Shown here piece by piece: positions 17,202 through 25,708 of a DNA stretch of 64,000 nucleotides (the stretch's first letter is position 1; each line of letters opens with the position of its first letter). The notes below the pieces were generated by a model, which worked only from the letters and a program-made list of their open reading frames with translations, did not search any database and had not been told where the DNA came from. The translations under genes and the position numbers were made by a program. This DNA is from Planctomycetota bacterium (lineage in GTDB: Bacteria > Planctomycetota > UBA1135 > GCA-002686595): NCBI GenBank assembly GCA_012960475.1, contig DUBE01000035.1, forward strand, positions 34,796 through 98,795, read 5' to 3'.

Positions 17202-18167
17202 CTACTGATCTTCGCTCCCAGCAGTGTCGTCGGGTTGGTCCCCATATCCCATTCGATAGAGATCTGCCTCGGCGGCGATGGTGCCAAAGGCGGCCCAGGC
17301 TCCCCGTTCGGCCACCAGGGCCAGGGCTGCGCGGGCGCCACGGGTGTCTCCGCCCATTTGGGTGCGCCAGGCCGCGACCCCGTAGGCTACGGTGGCGTCA
17401 GCGATACCATCATGGCTGGCTTCGAGGACTTTGGCCACGGAGCCTCGGCCGCTCATCAAGAGACACAGATCTCGATAGGACCGGTTCTCCAACACGATCC
17501 AACTGGATTCCACAGGCCTCAAGGTTTCCGCCGCTGCGCCAAAGTTGCCAGTCAGGCGCTGGGCATGGGCCAGCCAGTAGCGTGTGGCCACTTCCATGTC
17601 CTGGTTGGGGCAGCGTTCGAGGCACATGGTCCAGATCTTGGTTGCTTCATCCACCCTTCCTTGAAGGTGCAAGCTCAAGGCCCAGTGATAGAGAATGTTG
17701 GTGTGGTCGGTGCTGCGCGGCAGGTTGTATTCGTTGGGGGCTCCGTCCGGTTCGAGCTCGTCGGAATGACTCGATGCCCGTTGCCAGGCCATAGAGAGGT
17801 CTTTTTCAGCTCGTACAAACTCCCGCAGGGTGATCCAGCGGTGACCCCGGTGGCGCAGGAGGCGATAGGAATTGGCGTGCTCTTCCAGGGCGCTTGTGTA
17901 CCAATCGAGCGCATCTCGGTAGCGGCCCAGGTAGGCCAGTCGCCTGCCGACCCAGATCGCGTTGGCTTCGGTTGGGTCGCTTGCGTGTTGACGCCGGGCC
18001 TCGGCCAATCTGGATTCCATGCGCTGGGCCCTGTCGGGTGAGAGCTCAGGGCGCAGGAGTTCACGGCCCAACAGAGACGTGCCTTCCTGAAGGGTGTTGT
18101 TGGGAGCAATGCAAGCGCTCATTCCCAGGAGAGTCAGCAGAATCCAGTGAGTGGCGACAGAACGCAT
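17202..18167 (-). CDS. TPR-containing putative lipoprotein
   Basis: A 321-residue protein of unknown function. ATG 18167 gives MRSVATHWILLTLLGMSAC, a lipoprotein-type signal peptide with lipobox GMSAC; the frame is open to 18263, but that longer version would overlap the divergent pyrK start. The mature part is helical with TPR-like units (GRRLAYLGRYRDALDWYTSA, WALSLHLQGRVDEATKIWTM, RYWLAHAQRLTGNFGAAAET). It should bind proteins at the periplasmic face of a membrane. It lies 30 bp ahead of the ABC-F gene and shares a 73-bp divergent promoter region with pyrK. Confidence 0.72.
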   Translation of the reverse strand: MRSVATHWILLTLLGMSACIAPNNTLQEGTSLLGRELLRPELSPDRAQRMESRLAEARRQHASDPTEANAIWVGRRLAYLGRYRDALDWYTSALEEHANSYRLLRHRGHRWITLREFVRAEKDLSMAWQRASSHSDELEPDGAPNEYNLPRSTDHTNILYHWALSLHLQGRVDEATKIWTMCLERCPNQDMEVATRYWLAHAQRLTGNFGAAAETLRPVESSWIVLENRSYRDLCLLMSGRGSVAKVLEASHDGIADATVAYGVAAWRTQMGGDTRGARAALALVAERGAWAAFGTIAAEADLYRMGYGDQPDDTAGSEDQ

Positions 18168-18240
18168 GCCCAATAGATTAGTCGGGATCTCGCCGATGTG
18201 TTCCTCTGAGTCCGGTTCGTTCTGTTTACAATTCTCATCC

Positions 18241-19089
18241 ATGGCCGGCCCTTCCCCCGACACCCGCAGTCAGCGCGCCAAAGTGGTCTCGATCCGTCCC
18301 TCGGGCAGTGATGGGGTCGTCCTGACTGTGCGGCCCTTCATGACTTTTGGCCGTTTGGATGCCGGACGGTTCTTCATGTTGCGTGGGGATGAGGAGTCTT
18401 CGCCTGCGATTCCGCGGCCCTTTTCCCTCTATCGCCAGGGCGACAGCGGCAACCTTGAGTTCCTGATCAAGGTGATTGGTCCGGGCACCGAGGCTCTGGC
18501 CCAGAGTCGGGTGGGCGAGGAGATTGTGATGATCGGCCCCCTCGGCCGTGGCTGGCCTGAACTAACGCAGGACGGCAAGCCTCTGATCATGTTGGCCGGT
18601 GGAATTGGCTCAGCGCCTTTCTATATCGCCCTGCAGCAAGCTCTTGCGGGCACGGATCAAAGGCCAGCTGTTGATCCCGGCCAATTGCATCTGATCTATG
18701 GGGGCCGCAATAAGGGCCTGCTTTATGACATCGAGAAGTTCGAAGAACTGGGCATTGCGGTTACCCCCTGCACCGATGACGGCAGCTTCGGATTCCATGG
18801 GAATGTGGTCCAGGCTTTGGAAGATCACTGGAGGCAGTCGCGCTTTCCCAGTGAGGTGCGCTTGTGGACCTGTGGCCCGGAACCCATGATGCGCGCAGTG
18901 GTCAAGGTCGCCGAAGACCGTGACCTGCAGTGCTGGTTTTCCTTGGAGACCTACATGGGTTGCGGAGTGGGAATCTGCAACGGGTGTGCGGTGCTCACCT
19001 GCAAGGAAGGATCCCTTGGGTCTTGGCCAGTGGCCAAATGTTGCGTGGATGGCCCGGTGTTTGCGGCCCGCGACGTGCAATTGACCTGA
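18241..19089 (+). CDS. pyrK: Dihydroorotate dehydrogenase electron-transfer subunit
   Basis: Flavin/iron-sulfur protein of the ferredoxin-NADP-reductase fold that passes electrons from class 1B dihydroorotate dehydrogenase to NAD in pyrimidine synthesis. The 282-residue protein has the FAD motif RPFSLYR (about 59-65), the nucleotide-binding LAGGIGSAPFY, and CGPEPMMRAV. The C-terminal [2Fe-2S] site is CGVGICNGC followed about 16 residues later by KCCVDGPVF, the PyrK signature. The frame is open to 18151 but I start at MAGPSPDTRSQRAK. The usual partner pyrD is not adjacent, so it may be elsewhere, or this could be a related reductase; the Cys spacing favours PyrK. Confidence 0.88.
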   Translation: MAGPSPDTRSQRAKVVSIRPSGSDGVVLTVRPFMTFGRLDAGRFFMLRGDEESSPAIPRPFSLYRQGDSGNLEFLIKVIGPGTEALAQSRVGEEIVMIGPLGRGWPELTQDGKPLIMLAGGIGSAPFYIALQQALAGTDQRPAVDPGQLHLIYGGRNKGLLYDIEKFEELGIAVTPCTDDGSFGFHGNVVQALEDHWRQSRFPSEVRLWTCGPEPMMRAVVKVAEDRDLQCWFSLETYMGCGVGICNGCAVLTCKEGSLGSWPVAKCCVDGPVFAARDVQLT

Positions 19090-19093
19090 ATCC

Positions 19094-21937
19094 TCAGTCC
19101 TTCTTGGGCGGGAGTTTCGGCAGGGCGGTCATCGGTCCTTCGAAGCTCTCAAGATGCGCCGCTATCTCCTGCAGAGCAATTTCAAGAGTGCGCTGTACTG
19201 CGGGCCGGATGCTGTTGATATCGGTCCCAGGGCCGAGAGCATCGATGTTCTTGAGGGCATTGGCGAGATGGGGCTGTGCCAGATCGGGTCGACCCTCCTT
19301 ACCAAGGAGCAGTCCCAAGTTGTGCAGGGTCCAGAAGCTGGCCGGGTTGCTCTCCAAGCTCGATTCGTATTCCTGGATTGCTTCTGCTGGACGCTTCAGT
19401 TTCTCGAAGAGGCTGCCGCGTACCTGGCGTACCAGGCTGATGCTCTCCGATCGGTCGGGATGGTTGGCCCACAGGTCAGGCAGGCTCAGGACTCGCTCGG
19501 TCCAGCGTAGACTCCCGCCCCAGTCCCCGCGCGCCTGTTCAAGTTGCGAGAGTGCCATCATGGCATCCGCATCACTGCCTACGAACTGGGTCAGGGCGCC
19601 GCTCAGAGTAGCGCGCACTTCGCCGGGGGGGGAGCGCCGGTAGGCCACCTCCAGCATGCCCCTCGCCTGCTGAACAGTCGCCTTGTCCTCCAGCAGCAGA
19701 CGCGCCCCATTGTAGTGAGCCTCGAAACTCTCCGGCATCAGTTCGCAAGCCCGACCAAAGGCGTCGATGGCCGCAACTCGCTGACCTTGACGCATGAGTA
19801 CTTCCCCACGCATGCGATGGGCCGGTCCCAGGTTGGGTTCCACGTGCAGAGCGCGATCAAACCAGTCCAGGGCCCGGGTCAGGTTGCCCTTTGAGTAATC
19901 CAGATGTCCTTGTACCAAGAGGACTTGTGGGTCTTGGGGATAGTCAGAGTTCAAAGCGGCAAGCACTTTCTCGGCTTCCGCATTGCGGCCTGCGTCGATC
20001 AGGCTCATGGCCAGGTGCCGCCGTGTGCGCTTGTCCGGGCGAAGCACTGCGGCTTCCTTGAAGGCGCTGGTTGCCTCATTTAGCTTGTTGACCTTCTGCA
20101 GGCACTGGCCCAGGTTGAACCAGGATTGGGGGCTGCGCGGATTGAGCCTGGTGCCCTCGCGAAGTTCGGGTTCTGCGTCGGTGAGGTTTCCTGCTGCCAT
20201 CAAGGCAACGCCCAGGCCCGTGTGTGCTTCGGAGCTTTGGGGTACTGCTTGGATCACTGCGCGGAAGGTCGAAATCGCCGTGTTGAATTCCGGCGCGGGG
20301 GAGATCATGGCGGTTAGCAAGTAGCACCAGGCCTGGCCCAAGTTGCCATCCACCCGTTCCATGGCGCTGACCATGATGCGCGGGTCTGGGCGGGGGTTGG
20401 CTCGGCGGTCGTTGATGACCCCCAAGAGTTCTTGCAGGCGGTCGCTGACCGGTGCCTCCGGGCCAAGTCTGGGGTGCTTGTCCCCATAGTCGTGACCCAG
20501 AACCAGGGACTGCAGAAAGGCCACCATGGCTTCGTCGCGCAGGGAGTCTTCGGCGCTGATGCGGTACTTGGTAAGCAGCACCCTACCGAGGCCCAACCAG
20601 GCCGCAGGTACGTCCGGGGTTTCCAGGGTTGCCTGACGATGGAATGTCTCGTCGTCGGTGTAGAGGCTTGCGCGTTCATTCCCCATCAAGCCCATGACCA
20701 GGGCCAAGAGGGGAGCGGCCAGCAGCAGGTGTTTCGGTCTGACAATCTGAGCTAGCGTGGACAGGACAATTCCCATCATTGGCAGCACCGCCAGATAGGC
20801 GTAGCGGTCGGCGATGGGGAAGGCACCGGCGTTCTCGGGCAGGATCAAGACCGGGACCACTGCCAGGGGCAGGGCCAGGATTGACGCAATCCACCAGATC
20901 GAGCGGCGCCGGATGCCCCACGAGAGCAGGCCTGCGAACAGGGCGAGCCCAATCATGGCCTTGATCCACTCGGGTTCGTTGAAGGCCAGAACCGGCCTGA
21001 CCATGTGGAAGAATGGCAGATTCTGGGGCCATAGGATCGAGAAGGTCCAAGTTCCAAGGGCTTCTGCCCGGAGTTGCAGGCCGCGGGTAAAGTCGAGACC
21101 CAATCCCACCAGGGCTCCACCCAAGCCTCCCGAAGGTGAGTCGAAGACGGACCAACGAAGTAGCCACCAAATCACCAGGCACATCAGTACGGGCGTCCAG
21201 CTTCGCAAGATCGAGGGGCGCGGTCTCCCGTTGCTCGCGTCGCAACGAAGTAGCAGCCAATCGAGCAGGAGCAGCAGAGGCAGACCAACAAGTGCTTGTT
21301 CTTTGGCGATCAATCCGAGGAAAAGGAACACAGCAGTCAGCAACGGGGTCCCCTGGGAACCTCGCCCGCGCCAGCGCACATGGGAATTCAAGGCCAGCAA
21401 GACCATGAGCCCCGCCAGGGGATCGTTGACAGCGGCAATCCAACTGGCAGCTTGCACCTGAAGAGGATGAAACACGAATAGCAGGGCGATCAGAAAACTG
21501 GCTGTGTGGTGGCGCAGGAGTGCCGCTAGCAGACTCCAGGCCGCGCAAAAAGCCGCCAGGTGCAGGAGGCCTGAGATCAGGTGATGGCCCCAGGCTTCGC
21601 CTCCGCCGATGCTTCTTCCCAAGGCCAGGGTGATTACTGTCAGAGGCCGCCAGAAGCCGACCTGCCCGGACAAGTGTGGGTCTGTAAACCCCCAAAGGGG
21701 TTCCTGCCAGACAGTCATCGCTGTGTTCAGATCTCGCACCCAGGGGTTGTTCACCACAAGGGAGATGTCGTCATATACGAAGGACCCGTTCAGGGCGGGC
21801 ATGAGTACCAGGGCGAGGCCCAAGCTCACCATTCCGATCAAGGCTGCGATCCAAGATCGTTCCAACTCTGCTCCTGGCATCCGCTGCACCCAGAGGGGTA
21901 GCGGGCTGGTTTGTTCTGAGTTGGTGGAAGTCGTCAT
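19094..21937 (-). CDS. Very large membrane protein: polytopic N-terminus plus C-terminal TPR array (TMTC-like)
   Basis: A 947-residue inner-membrane protein. Residues about 25-430 contain some ten hydrophobic segments; the first loop includes GSFVYDDISLVVNNPWVRDL and WGFTDPHLSGQVGFWRPLT, which resemble the DD-containing first loop of protein O-mannosyltransferase-like TMTC proteins and bacterial GT-C enzymes. From about 480 on there are eight or more TPRs (SSEAHTGLGVALMAAGNLTD, PQSWFNLGQCLQKVNKLNEA, TRALDWFDRALHVEPNLGPA). Together this is the architecture of TMTC-type glycosyltransferases found in many planctomycetes. The frame is open to 22057; I start at MTTSTNSEQTSPLPLW because nothing upstream looks coding. 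It converges on pyrK with a 4-bp gap. Enzymatic role is inferred from topology. Confidence 0.75.
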   Translation of the reverse strand: MTTSTNSEQTSPLPLWVQRMPGAELERSWIAALIGMVSLGLALVLMPALNGSFVYDDISLVVNNPWVRDLNTAMTVWQEPLWGFTDPHLSGQVGFWRPLTVITLALGRSIGGGEAWGHHLISGLLHLAAFCAAWSLLAALLRHHTASFLIALLFVFHPLQVQAASWIAAVNDPLAGLMVLLALNSHVRWRGRGSQGTPLLTAVFLFLGLIAKEQALVGLPLLLLLDWLLLRCDASNGRPRPSILRSWTPVLMCLVIWWLLRWSVFDSPSGGLGGALVGLGLDFTRGLQLRAEALGTWTFSILWPQNLPFFHMVRPVLAFNEPEWIKAMIGLALFAGLLSWGIRRRSIWWIASILALPLAVVPVLILPENAGAFPIADRYAYLAVLPMMGIVLSTLAQIVRPKHLLLAAPLLALVMGLMGNERASLYTDDETFHRQATLETPDVPAAWLGLGRVLLTKYRISAEDSLRDEAMVAFLQSLVLGHDYGDKHPRLGPEAPVSDRLQELLGVINDRRANPRPDPRIMVSAMERVDGNLGQAWCYLLTAMISPAPEFNTAISTFRAVIQAVPQSSEAHTGLGVALMAAGNLTDAEPELREGTRLNPRSPQSWFNLGQCLQKVNKLNEATSAFKEAAVLRPDKRTRRHLAMSLIDAGRNAEAEKVLAALNSDYPQDPQVLLVQGHLDYSKGNLTRALDWFDRALHVEPNLGPAHRMRGEVLMRQGQRVAAIDAFGRACELMPESFEAHYNGARLLLEDKATVQQARGMLEVAYRRSPPGEVRATLSGALTQFVGSDADAMMALSQLEQARGDWGGSLRWTERVLSLPDLWANHPDRSESISLVRQVRGSLFEKLKRPAEAIQEYESSLESNPASFWTLHNLGLLLGKEGRPDLAQPHLANALKNIDALGPGTDINSIRPAVQRTLEIALQEIAAHLESFEGPMTALPKLPPKKD

Positions 21938-22087
21938 CGGAGTAACTAGGGCAGTCGCCGGTCCACGATACGCACTGATTGGGCCGATTGAGGTGTTGAT
22001 CCTGACGGTGAGCCCATTTCTGATGTATAGGCATGCTCGGCATATACCTGGACCCACCCGAATCCAGGGAGTTAGGATAGTGCGCCC

Positions 22088-22912
22088 ATGATCTTCTTTC
22101 GACGGACCGCACTTGTTCTGCTCCTACTCAGTACTGCTGCATGCTGCTGCCTGGGGAGCACTTCCGCCGAGCTGCCGCCGGTGGAGGACAAGCTGCCCGG
22201 GGATCCCCGTTGGCGGGAAGAGGGCCTGTTCGAACGCGTGTTGGTCTTGGGTGCATCGGCTTCGGCGGGGTTCGGATTGAATCAGGACCTTGGCACAGTG
22301 ACCTCAGCAGCCCTGAGTTTGGATAGTTCCAAGGTCTTGACAATCGCCTCCTCCATGTTCTTCATGCGGCCCTTGACCAATGGTCGTACCGCTATGGAAC
22401 AGGTGCTGGAATTTGACCCGACCTTGGTGATCGCCATCGACTTTCCTTTTTGGTTCGCCTATGGGAGCCGACGGGAAGAGCAACGAATGGGATTCCTGAT
22501 CCGTGGCTTGGATCTTATGGATCGTATCGATTGCCCGATCATCGTCGGGGGCATCCCCGACATGACTGCGGCTATTGGTTTGATGTTGAGTGCGAGACAG
22601 GTTCCAGCGATCGACACCCAAGAGCAGTTGGACCTCAAGGTCCTGGAGTGGGCCGAGGCTCGGCCTCGGGTGGCCTTCTATGACCTGCGCGGCTCCCAGA
22701 CCAAATTAGACCAAGGGGTCAGAGAACTCCTTGGGCAACCCTGGCCCCCGGGAAAGGAGGAGATTCTGCAACCGGACCGTCTGCATCCAACCCTTGTGGG
22801 CCTCGTGGGCCTATGTCTGGACGCCCTGGTTGAAGTGGGCTTGGGCAATCGCATTGAACGTACTCCTACTGAGATCCTGGCGGCGGCTAAGGAACTACGC
22901 CGAAATCGCTAA
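22088..22912 (+). CDS. SGNH/GDSL-like hydrolase, putative lipoprotein
   Basis: A 274-residue exported protein. MIFFRRTALVLLLLSTAACC is a lipoprotein signal peptide. VLVLGASASAGFG (about 51-63) corresponds to block I of SGNH hydrolases, with Ser in the GDS position, and QPDRLHPT near residue 227 supplies the Asp-x-x-His pair of block V. Blocks II and III are not obvious (no clear GxND), so activity is uncertain. It sits 3 bp ahead of the TerC gene and should be cotranscribed with it, though a functional link is not evident. Confidence 0.7.
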   Translation: MIFFRRTALVLLLLSTAACCCLGSTSAELPPVEDKLPGDPRWREEGLFERVLVLGASASAGFGLNQDLGTVTSAALSLDSSKVLTIASSMFFMRPLTNGRTAMEQVLEFDPTLVIAIDFPFWFAYGSRREEQRMGFLIRGLDLMDRIDCPIIVGGIPDMTAAIGLMLSARQVPAIDTQEQLDLKVLEWAEARPRVAFYDLRGSQTKLDQGVRELLGQPWPPGKEEILQPDRLHPTLVGLVGLCLDALVEVGLGNRIERTPTEILAAAKELRRNR

Positions 22913-22915
22913 CTC

Positions 22916-23638
22916 ATGGACTGGATCACACAACCGGAAGCCTGGATCGCCCTGGCGAGCCTGACCGCTCTCGAAATCGTACTTGGGATTGACAATATCG
23001 TCTTCATCTCTGTACTCGCGGCGCGGCTTCCCGCTGAACAACAGCACCGTGCGCGCATCCTCGGACTTGCCATGGCCATGGGCGGACGCATCCTGCTGCT
23101 GCTGGCGATTTCGTGGGTCATGGGTCTCAATCGGGATCTATTTGAGTTCATGGGCCATGTCTTATCCGGCCGCGATCTGATCATGTTGGGTGGCGGACTG
23201 TTCTTGCTGACCAAAGGCACCAAGGAGATTCATCACACAATGGAAGGGTTGGTTGAGGATGATGCGGCTACGGCGCCCAAGACCATGCGCGGTGTCTTGA
23301 TCCAGATCTTCTTGCTTGACCTTGTGTTCTCCTTGGATTCGGTCATCACTGCCGTTGGCATGGTGGATCAAATCGCCGTGATGATTACCGCGGTGGTGAT
23401 TGCGGTGGGGGTGATGATGCTGGCTGCGAGCAGGGTCGGCGGCTTTATCGAGAAGCACCCCACGGTCAAGATGCTGGCCTTGTCGTTCCTCATGCTGGTT
23501 GGCATGACCTTGGTAGCGGATGGTCTTCGCTTCCATGTGCCCCGGGGGTATATCTACTTCGCCATGGGCTTCTCCCTCTTTGTGGAGTTCCTGAATCTGC
23601 GCATGGCTCAGCGGCGCAAGGCCAACGCCAAGAACTGA
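22916..23638 (+). CDS. TerC-family integral membrane protein
   Basis: A 240-residue protein with about seven membrane segments, of the TerC/Alx/YgaP-like family implicated in tellurite resistance and manganese or calcium export. The family motifs are ALEIVLGIDNIVFISVLA (about 18-35) and LDLVFSLDSVITAVGM (about 138-153), each with the acidic residues proposed to bind metal. It follows the SGNH-like lipoprotein gene by 3 bp and converges on the matrixin gene across 13 bp that contain the palindrome CCCCTAGGGG (23649-23658). No other ter gene is present, so metal homeostasis is likelier than tellurite resistance. Confidence 0.93.
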   Translation: MDWITQPEAWIALASLTALEIVLGIDNIVFISVLAARLPAEQQHRARILGLAMAMGGRILLLLAISWVMGLNRDLFEFMGHVLSGRDLIMLGGGLFLLTKGTKEIHHTMEGLVEDDAATAPKTMRGVLIQIFLLDLVFSLDSVITAVGMVDQIAVMITAVVIAVGVMMLAASRVGGFIEKHPTVKMLALSFLMLVGMTLVADGLRFHVPRGYIYFAMGFSLFVEFLNLRMAQRRKANAKN

Positions 23639-23651
23639 GTCGATTGGACCC

Positions 23652-24989
23652 CTAGGGGCAGAAGGGAATCGACAGGGCGTCGGAGAAGTCGCTTCCCGCT
23701 CCTGCCGGATCCCGGTACCACAGCTGGAAGTTCCAGGTCTGGCCCGCCTGAATCTGACCTGCCGGATCTGGTGGGGCGCTCAGGTCGAGGGCATAGAGCA
23801 CGTCCCCTGCGGCACTTGCCTGGCTCACACCAAGTCGGTAGAAGGGTCCCCCTACGCAGAGCGTTCCACCAGCAATCTGTGCGCTGGTCTGGTTCTGACC
23901 GTAGAAGAAGATACTGAATTGGCTTGCGGCAACGCCTCTGGCGGTAAGCACCAGATCGTTGGCTTGTACGCTTTGGGAGCCGTTGACTCCAAGCACCGCA
24001 CCATCGCCGGAACTGTTGGCGGTGGTGGGGCAGTAGTTGCTGATCGCTGAGCAGGCCAGGGTAATGGGCCAGGCGTTCGATAGGGCCTCAAAGCTGGACA
24101 GGGTGTTGCGCACCAGTACATCGCCGCTGCCCGCGTCTGGAGGTGGCACGACAGTGATGCTGGTACCGTCTGAGCTGACTCCGGTGACTTTGGGGAAGGT
24201 GCCCCAAGAACTGGGCCCCTTGCTGGTGAACCAGACTTCGTTACCTATGCCGCTGAAGCCCGAACCGCTTAAATGCACACGCAAGCCGTCGAAGGACGCG
24301 CTGGTGATGATGGGCTTGCTTGCACCTGCAGGTCCGTAGATCGCTTGCACGCCCTGGCGGTCATCGAGGGTCAAAGACCGCCAACTGGTGGTGGCTGCAG
24401 TCATGGACGAAAACATGGTGCTGAAGATCTGGGTCGAGTGGCCCAGACCAAGTGCGTGCCCCATCTCATGGGTTGCGGCAGACTGCAGGTCGTAAGTATT
24501 CGGGCCAATCGATCCGGGACCGTCATCCCAATTCCAATTCTCGTAGTAGCGAATGCGCCAGCCTCCGTTGGCGAACTCGGTAAAGGCTAGAAGCCCGGTG
24601 TCGCTGGCGTGCAGCACGGAGTGGGTATTGCCCCAGATTGGCCCGGGGCTAGTGGCCAGACCCTGGTAGCTGAAATCAAAGTTCGCGCCACCGCTGCCGA
24701 TTCCATCGAACTGGGCTGGGTCGCCGGTCCCATCACCGTGCAGGGTGCTGCCCCATTCGACTCCGGCCTTCCAAATCGCCATGGTTGCTCCCAGGGCGCC
24801 CGGGAAGTTCGCATGGGGGGTGGTGTTGTCGTTGGCGGAGACGTCTTCGAAGTCATTGAATACGCGGAAGTCGCGAGTTCCGAAATCGAGGTTGTGACCC
24901 AGCAGTGTGTAGCTGCCGCCGCCCGGCACCAGGGCCAGGGTCAGGACAGAGCCAATCAGAACCAAGGGGGGGATTGAGCGTACTCGCAT
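23652..24989 (-). CDS. Secreted matrixin-like zinc metalloprotease with IPT/TIG and shared C-terminal domain
   Basis: A 445-residue exported protein. After a signal peptide (about 1-26) comes a metzincin domain of the M10/matrixin type: THEMGHALGLGHS (about 167) supplies HExxHxxGxxH, and the Met-turn is probably FSSMTAATT. A beta-rich IPT/TIG-like segment (PIITSASFDGLRVHLSGSGF) follows. The last 130 residues are the module also seen in the protein at 3887-5464: NYCPTTANSSGDGAV, GGTLCVGGPFYRL, WNFQLWYRDPAG and a terminal FCP. It lies 12 bp after the small secreted protein gene and is probably cotranscribed. Likely job: extracellular proteolysis. Protease call strong; substrate unknown. Confidence 0.85.
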   Translation of the reverse strand: MRVRSIPPLVLIGSVLTLALVPGGGSYTLLGHNLDFGTRDFRVFNDFEDVSANDNTTPHANFPGALGATMAIWKAGVEWGSTLHGDGTGDPAQFDGIGSGGANFDFSYQGLATSPGPIWGNTHSVLHASDTGLLAFTEFANGGWRIRYYENWNWDDGPGSIGPNTYDLQSAATHEMGHALGLGHSTQIFSTMFSSMTAATTSWRSLTLDDRQGVQAIYGPAGASKPIITSASFDGLRVHLSGSGFSGIGNEVWFTSKGPSSWGTFPKVTGVSSDGTSITVVPPPDAGSGDVLVRNTLSSFEALSNAWPITLACSAISNYCPTTANSSGDGAVLGVNGSQSVQANDLVLTARGVAASQFSIFFYGQNQTSAQIAGGTLCVGGPFYRLGVSQASAAGDVLYALDLSAPPDPAGQIQAGQTWNFQLWYRDPAGAGSDFSDALSIPFCP

Positions 24990-25001
24990 CTCGGTGGAGA
25001 A

Positions 25002-25598
25002 TCAGAAGTTGCGGTTGTTGTTCTTACTCTCTTGGGCTTTGCGCTCTTGTTTGGCTCGATCGAGCCCCTTGATGTTCTTGCGCAGAGCCGGGAGGCGCTG
25101 GTTGAGTTCCACTGCGTAGCCTTTGCCGCGTCCAAGCACGATGGTGCGGCCGCGCTTGTCTTCAAAGGTGCGAAACAGACCCCCATGGGAGGTATAGAGC
25201 GCGTTGCCGCTGAAGCCGCCCCCGAGATCGTCGCAAACCTTCCAAAAGGCTACTACCCGACTGCCGATGCGCTGATCGTCGGCGCTGGGTGCTTCCGAGT
25301 TCCAGACGCCTGTGTGTTCATCAACAAAGCCTCCGGGGAAGCTGACCGCGATCGTGTGTGATTGGCCCGAGATCAGGTTCTCACCTTCAATGGTCAATGT
25401 GGTGAAGAACATGTCCGTGCCGTCTTTGGTCTCTGGCAGGTGGGTCACATGAGTGGCCGTGATCGTGCCATGTACAGCACCGTCGGTGCGCTCGACCATC
25501 TGTTCCAGGGTGAGACGCAGAATCTGGGCCGTGAGGAGCGGTGTAAGCGCCAGCAGGAGCAAGGCTGCGCAGGGAAGAATCTTGTGTGCAGGCTTCAT
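25002..25598 (-). CDS. Small secreted protein of unknown function, partner of the matrixin-like protease
   Basis: A 198-residue exported protein. ATG 25598 gives MKPAHKILPCAALLLLALTP and a cleavage site near LTAQ; the frame is open to 25655 but the upstream part has no signal-peptide character. The mature region has TLEQMVERTDGAVHGTITA and VSFPGGFVDEHTGVWNSEAP, a pattern I recognise only loosely from bacterial exported proteins in which a surface-exposed VxGxV strand precedes a glycine-rich turn. The C-terminus is basic (ALRKNIKGLDRAKQERKAQ). It lies 12 bp upstream of the matrixin gene, so an inhibitor, chaperone or co-secreted partner is possible. Confidence 0.6.
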   Translation of the reverse strand: MKPAHKILPCAALLLLALTPLLTAQILRLTLEQMVERTDGAVHGTITATHVTHLPETKDGTDMFFTTLTIEGENLISGQSHTIAVSFPGGFVDEHTGVWNSEAPSADDQRIGSRVVAFWKVCDDLGGGFSGNALYTSHGGLFRTFEDKRGRTIVLGRGKGYAVELNQRLPALRKNIKGLDRAKQERKAQESKNNNRNF

Positions 25599-25708
25599 CG
25601 GTTCACCATTGTGATCTTGATTGCGGTTGCGGCGGGAGCAGCCGCAGGGGCTCACCTTCTAGCATACCTCTCTGACATGCATGCGGGGGGGGCAAGTGGT
25701 CACTTGTC

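Noticed and set aside
23649..23658. CCCCTAGGGG palindrome, with similar CCCTAGGG sites at 50205, 54752 and 56409, as a regulatory repeat
   Set aside because: An 8-mer palindrome of this composition is expected once or twice in 64 kb by chance and two of the sites lie within coding sequence.
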